This document shows, piece after piece, positions 22,468 through 29,521 of a DNA stretch of 35,865 bases. A program made the translations under genes and the position numbers. The number at the start of each line of letters is the position of its first letter. Position 1 is the first letter of the stretch. The notes under the pieces were generated by a model. It searched no databases and was not told the DNA's origin. It worked only from the letters and a program-made list of their open reading frames with translations. The DNA is taken from contig DAOUHB010000095.1 in assembly GCA_034428935.1 (NCBI GenBank), forward strand, positions 1-35,865, in the 5' to 3' direction. The DNA is from JAAYZQ01 sp034428935. GTDB taxonomy: Bacteria > Chloroflexota > Anaerolineae > JAAYZQ01.

Positions 22468-25400
22468 ATGACAATGACGGTTGACAAATTGCTGGCACGA
22501 GAGCGCCCCGGCGTTCTGCACTTTGGCGGCGCGCGCATGGCCTTGCTCGACATCGAGGCCGGTTTCTGGGGCCTGCGGCGGCAGCTCGAGGCCCTGGTCG
22601 GCCGCCAGCTGGCGGATTCGGTTTTGCAGCAGGCAGGCGCGAACGGTGGCGCTTCTTTTGCCCGCTCCTTCAGCGGCCAGGCGGGCGACGTCCAGGCATT
22701 GCGGGACTGCATAGCCGCTTACGAGGCCGCGGGCTTTGGCCGGTTCGAGGTGGTGGAGATACTCTGGCCCTTCGCTCCGCCTCAGGACAAGCCCTTCGCT
22801 CCGCCTCAGGACGTGCCTACTCCCGCAACGCACGACGCCCACCCGGGCCGGGTGCTCATCCGCGCCTACGATACGGTCGAAGCCTCGGCCGCACACCAAC
22901 ACCAGGAGCACGCGACCACTCCGCGGTGCGCCTACACCGCCGGCGTGCTGGTCGGTTTTGTCAACGTGCTAACGGGCCGGCAGGATATTGTTTGCATCCA
23001 GCACACCTGCCAGGCCCAGGGCGCCGATTCCTGCCTCTTCGAGCTTCTGCCGGCTGCTGCCGCCGGGCACGCTCCCAGCGTGGCCTTTGCACCGGACCCG
23101 GGGCTGGGCAGGCAACTCCACCTGCTGGACATCCTTTTCGAGCGAATGCCCATGGGCATCGCTATTTTCGACCGGGAATATCGCATCCGGCGCTACAACG
23201 CCACGTGGGACGCCTTTGCCAGGCAGTACGCGCCCCCCAGCGCCACGCCGTTGGCCCCCGGCGTCTACTACTTTGACCACCTGCCCGGCTCGGAGCCGAC
23301 CGTGCTCCCCTTGTTCGAGCGAGTGTTGGCCGGCGAAACCATCCGCCACGACGCCTTGCGCTTCGAGTCGGGGGGAATCGTCAGCTACTGGGACGTCGTC
23401 CTGGCTCCCCTCCTGGAGGACGGAGACGTCACCGGCATTCTCAACGTCACCATCGACGCTACCAACCGGGTGCAGACGCAGCAGGAGCTGGAAAGGACGC
23501 TGGACACCCTCCGCCAGCGGGAAGAACGCCTGGCGCTGGTGATGGAGGGCATCAACGACGGCGTCTGGGATTGGGACGTGGAGAGCGGCGACGTCTATTT
23601 CTCGTCCCGTTGGAAGTCGATGCTCGGCTATGCCGAGGACGAGATCCCTGACGTGTTCGAGTCGTGGGAAATGCTCATCCATCCGGACGATCGAGAGCGA
23701 GCCCTGGCCGCTGTCGAGGAACACATCGAGGGGCGCGTGCCCCACTTCCGCCTGGAGCATCGGCTGCGGCACAAGGATGGCGACTACCGCTGGATCCTGG
23801 CCCGGGGCAAGGTGCGCCAGCGCCCGGACGGCGTGCCCTATCGCCTCGTCGGCTCGCACACCGACATCACCGAGCAAAAGCGCGCCGAGGAGAACCTGCG
23901 CTACCGCGCCGCCTTCGAAAACCTGGTCAGCACCATCTCCACGGACTTTATCAACATGCCCCTGGACAAGATCGACAGTGGCATTCAGCGGGCGTTGCAG
24001 ACCATCGGCCAATTCACGGGCGTGGACCGCAGCTACGTGTTTCGCTTCTCCGAAGACCGCACCCGCATGGACTGCACCCACGAGTGGTGCGCGCCCGGCG
24101 TCGAACCTCAGATCGATCGCATGCAAAGCGTACCCGTGGACAACTCTGCCTGGTCCAACCGCCAGTTGCTTGGCGGCGAGATCCTGCACGTGCCCAGCGT
24201 GGCCGACCTGCCTCCGGAGGCGGACGCTGAGCGCCGGGAGTTCCATCTCCAGAAGATCCTCTCTGTGGTTGCCGTCCCCGTGGGCTACCGGGGTTCAACC
24301 ATTGGCTTTCTCGGCTTTGACTCGGTCCGCGAGGAAAAGACCTGGTACGAGGAAAGCATCCAACTGCTGCGCCTCGTGGGCACGGTCTTTGCCAACGCCA
24401 TGGAACACCAGCGCGCTCAGGCCATCCAGGCGGGGCAGAACGAGTACCTCGAGCTGTTGGCCACCGGCGGCGAGTTTTCGGAGACGCTGCACACCCTGGT
24501 GCGCATCATCGAGGAGCAGTGGCCCGGCATGCTGGGCCTGGTGTTGCTGCTCGACGAGGACCGGCGGCACTTGCACCTGGGCGCGTCCGTCAGCCTGCCC
24601 CAGGAGTACGTCGAGTCCATCGAGGGGCTGGAGATCGGCCCCCGCGTTGGCTCGTGCGGCACGGCCAGCCATTTGGGGCGGCGCGTCATCGTCCAGGACA
24701 TTGCCACCGACGATCGCTGGGTGGATTTGCGCGAACTGGCCCTGACCCACGGCCTGCGCGCCTGCTGGTCAGAGCCGGTCTTTTCGCCTGCCGGAGACGT
24801 CGTCGGCACCTTTGCCATGTACTATCGCCAGCCGCGGGCCCCCACCAGGGCGGAGCTGAAAACCATCGAGACGGCCGCGCACCTTGTCGGCGTGGCCGTC
24901 GAGCACAAGCAAGCCCAGGAAGCGCTGCGCGAAAGCCAACGACGGTTGACCACTCTCATCAGCAACTTGCCCGGCATGGCCTATCGCTGCCGTAACGACT
25001 CGAGCTGGACGATGGAGTTTGTGAGCGAGGGTGCCCTGGAGCTAACCGGCTACCCGCCCCAGGCACTCATCGGCAACCAGGAGATCTCGTACGCCGGGTT
25101 GATCCACGAGGATGACAGGGACGCGGTGTGGGCCGAGGTCCAAGCCGCCCTGAAAGAATCCCGCCCGTATCAGCTCACCTATCGCCTCGTCACGCCCGTG
25201 GGCGAGAAGTGGGTGTGGGAGCAGGGGCGGGGCGTCGTGGGACCCCGCGACAGGGTCGTGGCCCTGGAGGGCTTTTGCACCGACATCACCGAGCGTGTCA
25301 TGGCGCAACGCAACCTGGAGCAACGAGTAGAGGAGCGCACGAACGAGCTTTCCACGCTTCTGGAGGTTTCGCACAACGTCAGCTCTACCCTGGAGCTGAA

Positions 25401-26478
25401 CCCTCTCCTCGACCTCATCCTGGACCAATTGCGCTCGGTCATCGACTATACCGGAGCGTCGGTCCTGACCCTCAAGGACGGCTATCTCTCGGTCCAGGCC
25501 TATCGCGGCCCCATTCCCCAGGAGCAGGTGCTCGCCCTGCGCTTTCCCCTGGAAAGCGCCCACGTCAATCGCCAGGTCATAGAGGAGCGATTGCCGCTGG
25601 TCATTCCCGACGTCCTGGACGACACACCGCTGGCTCACAAGTTCAGGCAGACAGCGGGCGACCAACTGGAGTCGGTGTTTGGCTACGTCCGCTCGTGGCT
25701 GGGGGTGCCGCTGACCGTGAAAGGGGCAGTCATCGGCATGCTGACCCTGGACCACAGCCAGCCCGACTTTTTTATGGCCCAGCGCGCGGACCTGGTCCTG
25801 ACCTTTGCCAACCACGTGGCCGTTGCCGTGGACAACGCGCGCCTGTACGCCCAGGCAGAAGAATCGGCCGTGGTCGCCGAACGCAGCCGGCTGGCCCGCG
25901 ACCTGCACGACGCCGTGACCCAGACCCTGTTTTCGGCGAGCCTCATCGCCGAGGTGCTGCCCCGCCTGTGGGACCGCAACCCCGACGAAGGGCGGCGGCG
26001 CCTGGCCGAGCTGCGAGAGCTGACCCGGGGCGCCTTGGCTGAGATGCGCACCCTCCTCCTGGAGCTGCGTCCCGCGGCCCTGGAAGAGGCCAACCTGCGC
26101 GACCTCCTGCACCAGCTCGCCGAATCCATCACCGGCCGGGCGCGCGTGCCCGTTGCCCTGGAAGTGGAGGGTGAGTGCGACCTGGAGGTCGAGGTCAAGA
26201 TCGCCCTCTATCGCATCGCCCAGGAGGCGCTGAACAACGTCGCCAAGCACTCGGCCGCGTCAGCAGCGACCATGCGCCTGATCTGCCGGCCCAGGCAAGT
26301 GGAGCTGTCTGTTTGCGACGATGGCCTGGGCTTTGACCCGGACTCCCGGCCCCTGAACAGCCTGGGCCTGGGGATCATGCGCGAGCGCGCGGAGGCCATC
26401 GGCGCGGCGCTCACGCTTGACAGCCAGCCCGGCTGCGGCACCCGGATTACAGTCTTATGGAGGAATTCTGGCCGATGA
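22468..26478 (+). CDS. V4R-PAS-GAF hybrid-input histidine kinase (NarL-type, HisKA_3)
   Basis: A 1336-residue sensor kinase without membrane helices, probably cytoplasmic. Residues 1-200 form a V4R/XylR_N-type ligand domain ending in CIQHTCQAQGADSCLFELLP (176-195), whose Cys and His residues resemble its metal-binding part. Then come PAS (about 217-330), PAS (350-475; NDGVWDWDVESGDVYFSSRW), GAF (475-650), GAF (655-790), PAS (827-945), a coiled coil and GAF (965-1130). HisKA_3 has SRLARDLHDAVTQTLFSASL with phospho-acceptor H1147. The ATPase domain has EALNNVAKHS, CDDGLGFDPDS and GLGIMRERAEAIGAAL. It overlaps its response regulator by four bases. V4R domains often bind hydrophobic ligands; several GAF domains could add redox, light or nucleotide sensing. 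A 24-base tandem repeat lies inside the V4R domain. Confidence 0.92.
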   Translation: MTMTVDKLLARERPGVLHFGGARMALLDIEAGFWGLRRQLEALVGRQLADSVLQQAGANGGASFARSFSGQAGDVQALRDCIAAYEAAGFGRFEVVEILWPFAPPQDKPFAPPQDVPTPATHDAHPGRVLIRAYDTVEASAAHQHQEHATTPRCAYTAGVLVGFVNVLTGRQDIVCIQHTCQAQGADSCLFELLPAAAAGHAPSVAFAPDPGLGRQLHLLDILFERMPMGIAIFDREYRIRRYNATWDAFARQYAPPSATPLAPGVYYFDHLPGSEPTVLPLFERVLAGETIRHDALRFESGGIVSYWDVVLAPLLEDGDVTGILNVTIDATNRVQTQQELERTLDTLRQREERLALVMEGINDGVWDWDVESGDVYFSSRWKSMLGYAEDEIPDVFESWEMLIHPDDRERALAAVEEHIEGRVPHFRLEHRLRHKDGDYRWILARGKVRQRPDGVPYRLVGSHTDITEQKRAEENLRYRAAFENLVSTISTDFINMPLDKIDSGIQRALQTIGQFTGVDRSYVFRFSEDRTRMDCTHEWCAPGVEPQIDRMQSVPVDNSAWSNRQLLGGEILHVPSVADLPPEADAERREFHLQKILSVVAVPVGYRGSTIGFLGFDSVREEKTWYEESIQLLRLVGTVFANAMEHQRAQAIQAGQNEYLELLATGGEFSETLHTLVRIIEEQWPGMLGLVLLLDEDRRHLHLGASVSLPQEYVESIEGLEIGPRVGSCGTASHLGRRVIVQDIATDDRWVDLRELALTHGLRACWSEPVFSPAGDVVGTFAMYYRQPRAPTRAELKTIETAAHLVGVAVEHKQAQEALRESQRRLTTLISNLPGMAYRCRNDSSWTMEFVSEGALELTGYPPQALIGNQEISYAGLIHEDDRDAVWAEVQAALKESRPYQLTYRLVTPVGEKWVWEQGRGVVGPRDRVVALEGFCTDITERVMAQRNLEQRVEERTNELSTLLEVSHNVSSTLELNPLLDLILDQLRSVIDYTGASVLTLKDGYLSVQAYRGPIPQEQVLALRFPLESAHVNRQVIEERLPLVIPDVLDDTPLAHKFRQTAGDQLESVFGYVRSWLGVPLTVKGAVIGMLTLDHSQPDFFMAQRADLVLTFANHVAVAVDNARLYAQAEESAVVAERSRLARDLHDAVTQTLFSASLIAEVLPRLWDRNPDEGRRRLAELRELTRGALAEMRTLLLELRPAALEEANLRDLLHQLAESITGRARVPVALEVEGECDLEVEVKIALYRIAQEALNNVAKHSAASAATMRLICRPRQVELSVCDDGLGFDPDSRPLNSLGLGIMRERAEAIGAALTLDSQPGCGTRITVLWRNSGR
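22768..22815 (+). repeat. 24-base tandem duplication inside the kinase V4R domain
   Basis: Two nearly identical 24-base units (22768-22791 and 22792-22815) encode PFAPPQDK and PFAPPQDV, residues 101-116. They keep the frame and lie in a Pro-rich loop of the V4R domain. Only the last codon of the unit differs. It is a recent-looking in-frame expansion. Confidence 0.85.
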
Positions 26479-27116
26479 CTGATCCCCTTCCCATTCGCGT
26501 CCTGTTGGTGGACGACCACGCCGTGGTGCGGAGTGGTCTGAGCGCCTTTCTGCTGGCCTTTGACGACCTGGAGCTGGTCGGTGAGGCGGGCAGCGGCGAG
26601 GAGGCCGTGCGCCTGTGCGACCGGGTCCGGCCCGACGTGGTTCTGATGGACCTGGTGATGCCCGGCATGGATGGGGCGCAGGCCACCCGGGCCATCCGCG
26701 AGAAATGTCCCGACATCCAGGTCATCGCCCTGACCAGTTTCAAGGAAAAAGAGCTGGTCGAGGGCGCCATGGAGGCGGGCGCCATCGGCTACCTGCTCAA
26801 GAACGTCTCCGCCGAGGAGCTGGCCCGCGCCATCCGCGAAGCCCACGCCGGGCGGCCCAGCCTGGCCCCCGAGGCGGCCCAGGTCCTGATCCAGTCGCGG
26901 CGCGATCCGCCAAGGGTTGGCTTTGACCTTAGCGAGCGAGAGCGCGAGGTGCTGGCCCTCCTGGTCGAGGGCTTGAACAATCCCGAGATCGCCGAGCGGC
27001 TCGTGGTCAGCCGCTCGACCGTCAAGTTCCACGTCAGCAGCATCCTATCCAAGCTTGGCGCCGCCAGCCGCACCGAGGCGGTGGCCCTGGCCATGAAGGA
27101 GGGGCTGCTTGGCTAG
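26475..27116 (+). CDS. NarL/FixJ-family response regulator
   Basis: A 213-residue DNA-binding regulator. The receiver domain has VLLVDDHAVVRSGL (9-22), phospho-acceptor D59 in VVLMDLVMPGMDG, then ALTSFKEKELV and GAIGYLLKNVS with the conserved Thr and Lys. The LuxR-type helix-turn-helix is LSEREREVLALLVEGLNNPE followed by IAERLVVSRSTVKFHVSSIL. ATG 26475 overlaps the kinase stop as ATGA and has GGAGG (26460-26464) at 10 bases; an earlier in-frame ATG (26457) lacks a ribosome-binding site. The pair is a clear two-component system; target genes are not obvious, although the duplicated membrane module follows directly behind its terminator. Confidence 0.95.
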   Translation: MTDPLPIRVLLVDDHAVVRSGLSAFLLAFDDLELVGEAGSGEEAVRLCDRVRPDVVLMDLVMPGMDGAQATRAIREKCPDIQVIALTSFKEKELVEGAMEAGAIGYLLKNVSAEELARAIREAHAGRPSLAPEAAQVLIQSRRDPPRVGFDLSEREREVLALLVEGLNNPEIAERLVVSRSTVKFHVSSILSKLGAASRTEAVALAMKEGLLG

Positions 27117-27142
27117 CAAAAGCTGGCCATCTGACCAGGGCC

Positions 27143-27179
27143 AAAACCCCCCAGGTGCCTGGTGCATCCGGGGGGTTTT
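27143..27179 (+). terminator. Intrinsic terminator after the two-component system
   Basis: AAAACCCCCC (27143-27152) pairs with GGGGGGTTTT (27170-27179) around a 17-base loop. It lies 26 bases after the response regulator stop. A degraded version is found in the duplicated block near 32464-32498. Confidence 0.8.
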
Positions 27180-27240
27180 CGATCTAGACTACCCTCGACA
27201 GCGTCTACTATAGGACCAAGACGTTCGAGGAGGACATTCA

Positions 27241-27771
27241 ATGGTGAAGAAACAGTCAGTCAGTGCTTTGGTGGTTATTGCCCTGCTGGGCCTGCTGGGT
27301 GCCTGCGCACAGGGCGAGGCCCCAACTCCGACCCCGGCCCCGGCGGCGCGCCATCCCTTCAGGGTGGACGTCCGGGGCGAGGACGGAACCGTGGTGACGC
27401 TGGACGCCCATAGCGACGGCTATCGCCCTGGATCAACAGACCGCGCACAGTTGGCCGTCGTGAACACCATGGATCAACCATGGAACGGCCGGGTATGCTT
27501 GCAGATGCTGGAGCCGTCGCCCTCCACGGTCATCATTCCACTGGCGGAAGAAGCCTTTGAGCTGATGCCCGGGAACGGACTCAACCGCGACGTCCAGTTT
27601 GACGTGCCTGCCGGCCTTGCCCGCGGCACCTACGGGCTGGCGCTGGTGATCCACACACCCAACGGCCCCAGCACGAGCGTGACCACGGTCCACGTGGGCG
27701 AGGGCGAGCCAGCACCGTTCGCGGGCGAATGGCCGTGGGCAGCCGCCGTGATGGCCTGCCCCGCGCCCTGA
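27241..27771 (+). CDS. Lipoprotein of unknown function
   Basis: A 176-residue exported lipoprotein. The signal peptide ends in the lipobox LLGAC, so C22 would be lipidated. A short Pro/Thr linker (PTPTPAPA) leads to a beta-rich domain with AQLAVVNTMDQPWNGRVCLQ and FDVPAGLARGTYGLALVIHT, which looks like an immunoglobulin-like or cupredoxin-like sandwich. ATG 27241 follows GAGGAGG. The 60 bases upstream are nearly identical to those before the truncated copy at 32561. It begins a group of four genes: lipoprotein, small glycine-rich protein, CPBP protease, membrane protein. The role is unknown. Confidence 0.78.
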   Translation: MVKKQSVSALVVIALLGLLGACAQGEAPTPTPAPAARHPFRVDVRGEDGTVVTLDAHSDGYRPGSTDRAQLAVVNTMDQPWNGRVCLQMLEPSPSTVIIPLAEEAFELMPGNGLNRDVQFDVPAGLARGTYGLALVIHTPNGPSTSVTTVHVGEGEPAPFAGEWPWAAAVMACPAP

Positions 27772-27808
27772 GTGCCGGCCGGTTGAGCCGTACAGCATAG
27801 GAGACATC

Positions 27809-28006
27809 ATGGAAAGCCAAAGCAAAAACGTAAACGACACCAGGACCGAGCTCTACGCGGGAGGCGGCCTGGCCCTCGGTGCCGCCCTTGGCCTGCTGTT
27901 TGGCCTGCTTCTCTTTGAGAATTTGGCGTTTGGCTGCGTCATTGGCGCCGTCGCGGGCCTGGTGATAGGCGCGGGGACCGCGCAAGAGTGTCGCAGGATA
28001 GGGTGA
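27809..28006 (+). CDS. Small glycine-rich membrane protein
   Basis: A 65-residue protein starting at ATG 27809 after AGGAG. A polar start of about 18 residues is followed by a hydrophobic hairpin, GGLALGAALGLLFGLLLF and CVIGAVAGLVIGAGTAQ, with Gly every three or four residues. This is a glycine-zipper pattern that packs helices tightly and is common in small envelope proteins. It lies 37 bases after the lipoprotein gene. I know no function for it. Confidence 0.7.
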   Translation: MESQSKNVNDTRTELYAGGGLALGAALGLLFGLLLFENLAFGCVIGAVAGLVIGAGTAQECRRIG

Positions 28007-28105
28007 CAGACCGGCCCGCCGTGGGCCCTGTTTGCCCTCGATCTCGCCGGCTTGAACGGGTCGCCGCCCTCGAACCACCAGGGCGGCGGCGCCAAGGAGA
28101 CAACG

Positions 28106-28906
28106 ATGTTCAATTGGCCCTTGTTCCTGGTGTTGGTCCTCGCCTGTGTTCCCGGAGTGTTGGTCACCATTCCGAACGCGATCCAGGTGACCGTGGCAGC
28201 CGCCGGCAGCCTGCCGGCAGGCAGAACCCTGCCATCCAGGCGGACGATACTCGTTGCCAGCCTGGTCCAGACGATGCTCCTGGTGGTCCTCGCCGCGGCC
28301 GCCGGTACCGCCCTGGCCCCGCGGGTGGGCCTGGCCGCCCCGTTTTTCGAGGCGCTGGTATCCGGGGGCCTGGTGTGGGATGCGTTCGTGTCGCAGGCCT
28401 TCCCGGCGCTGCCCCTGGGAGTTGGCGGGGCGCTGATCCTGGTCGCCGCCTACTATCTCCATTTCCGGCCGCGCCTGGATGAGCGGACCCTGCGCCATAT
28501 GGAGGGCCTGCGCATGAGCCTGGGGGTGTGGGCGCGGCTGCTCTATGGTGGCATCGTGGAAGAGGTCATGTTTCGCTGGGGTGTCATGACGCTGCTGGTG
28601 TGGATCGGTAGCCTGCTGTTCGGCAGTCCGACGCCGGCAGTCGTCTGGACAGTCATTGTCATTTCCGGCGTTCTTTTCGGTCTCGGGCACGTGCCCAGCT
28701 ACCGGGCGGCCGGCTGCCAGGTGACGCCCATGTTTCTGGCGACGGCCATCGTCCTCAACCTGTGGGCCACGCTCCTCTGCGGCTGGCTGTTCTGGCAGTA
28801 CGGGCTGCTGGCGGCCATGCTCGCCCACATGCTCTACCACCTGGTGTGGCTGCCTTTTGACCTGCACTTTGCCGGGAGACTTCTGAGCCAGGAATCGCAG
28901 CCATGA
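28106..28906 (+). CDS. CPBP family intramembrane metalloprotease (second)
   Basis: A 266-residue membrane protein of the CPBP/Abi family. Motif 1 is GGIVEEVMFRWGVMTLL (E152, E153, R157), motif 2 is FGLGHVPSY (H195) and motif 3 is MLAHMLYHLVWLPFD (H241), where the usual final Asn/Asp is replaced by His245. About eight helices are expected. ATG 28106 follows AAGGAGA. Its stop overlaps the next start (ATGA), so the protease and the membrane protein are translated together. It differs clearly from the CPBP gene at 19336. A deletion remnant with the last 23 codons survives at 32682-32759. Confidence 0.87.
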   Translation: MFNWPLFLVLVLACVPGVLVTIPNAIQVTVAAAGSLPAGRTLPSRRTILVASLVQTMLLVVLAAAAGTALAPRVGLAAPFFEALVSGGLVWDAFVSQAFPALPLGVGGALILVAAYYLHFRPRLDERTLRHMEGLRMSLGVWARLLYGGIVEEVMFRWGVMTLLVWIGSLLFGSPTPAVVWTVIVISGVLFGLGHVPSYRAAGCQVTPMFLATAIVLNLWATLLCGWLFWQYGLLAAMLAHMLYHLVWLPFDLHFAGRLLSQESQP

Positions 28907-29460
28907 TGGACAGAAGGAACGCGCGAGCCGATGATGCCGACAAACAGGCGTTGATCAAGCGGCTGCGCTACCTGTGGACCGGGGAGCTGTTCAACGTCTT
29001 CTTTCAGCCGGCCCTGGCAATGCTCGTCGCCCGCATGCTGGAGCAGCCAATCGGCCTGTTCGCCATCTATAGCGCCGCCCTGGCCGTCTGGCTGTTACTC
29101 CAGGGGGCGGCATATTGGTTGCTCAAGCTCCGCGCCGTCAAGACGGATTCAGACATAGAGGGCAAACACCTGCGCTGGTTCGCCGCATTCAAACGGATGA
29201 ACTGGGCACTGATCGCGTTGCTACCCACGCTGCTGGTCATCAAGGCGCTCGTGGGCACGCCATTCCGCTCCAGCGTGGATGTTGTCATCGGGCTGGGTTT
29301 CTACGTCCTGGCCGTTCTGGAGCAGGTCAACTACTATCACTACCAGCTCATGTACGACTACCGCTCCGATCTGCGCCGGCTCCGCCGCGAGAAACGGCTC
29401 AAGCGATCCAGCCTGTATCGCGCGCTGGAGAGGCTCGACCAGCAGGGAGACCTAAGGTGA
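28903..29460 (+). CDS. Conserved four-helix membrane protein, copy A
   Basis: A 185-residue protein with four hydrophobic segments (about residues 29-48, 53-75, 100-116, 126-143) and a basic C-terminal tail, SDLRRLRREKRLKRSSLYRA, likely cytoplasmic. NYYHYQLMYDY precedes the tail. ATG 28903 overlaps the CPBP stop. I recall similar proteins listed as hypothetical in Chloroflexota and Firmicutes; the function is unknown. A full paralogue lies at 32756-33316. The two are almost identical from residue 51 onward but differ at many positions before it. It ends the operon; a 12-bp hairpin follows at 29483. Confidence 0.8.
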   Translation: MMDRRNARADDADKQALIKRLRYLWTGELFNVFFQPALAMLVARMLEQPIGLFAIYSAALAVWLLLQGAAYWLLKLRAVKTDSDIEGKHLRWFAAFKRMNWALIALLPTLLVIKALVGTPFRSSVDVVIGLGFYVLAVLEQVNYYHYQLMYDYRSDLRRLRREKRLKRSSLYRALERLDQQGDLR

Positions 29461-29482
29461 AAAGTCGTGTGAGAGATGCCGG

Positions 29483-29509
29483 CCGGGGCGAGCCAAGCTC
29501 GCCCCGGCA
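29483..29509. terminator. Hairpin between convergent genes
   Basis: GCCGGGGCGAGC (29483-29494) pairs perfectly with GCTCGCCCCGGC (29498-29509) around a 3-base loop. It lies between the stops of the convergent membrane-protein and solute-binding-protein genes. There is no long T-run on either strand, so termination would rest on the stem strength. Confidence 0.6.
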
Positions 29510-29521
29510 CAGGACGGTTCG

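Larger units (their letters stand above)
27124..29452 (+). repeat. Segmental duplication, copy A (complete)
   Basis: This block (terminator, leader, lipoprotein, small protein, CPBP protease, membrane protein) is repeated in shortened form at 32445-33296. Matching parts are 27124-27316 with 32445-32636, and 28829-29452 with 32682-33296. About 1.5 kb of copy A (27317-28828) has no counterpart in copy B. The similarity resumes in the solute-binding protein gene (29572-29610 with 33295-33333). Confidence 0.9.

Noticed and set aside
20677..24246. Long minus-strand frames opposite the alpha/beta hydrolase and kinase
   Set aside because: Same antisense high-GC effect; both plus-strand proteins show family motifs along the whole length.
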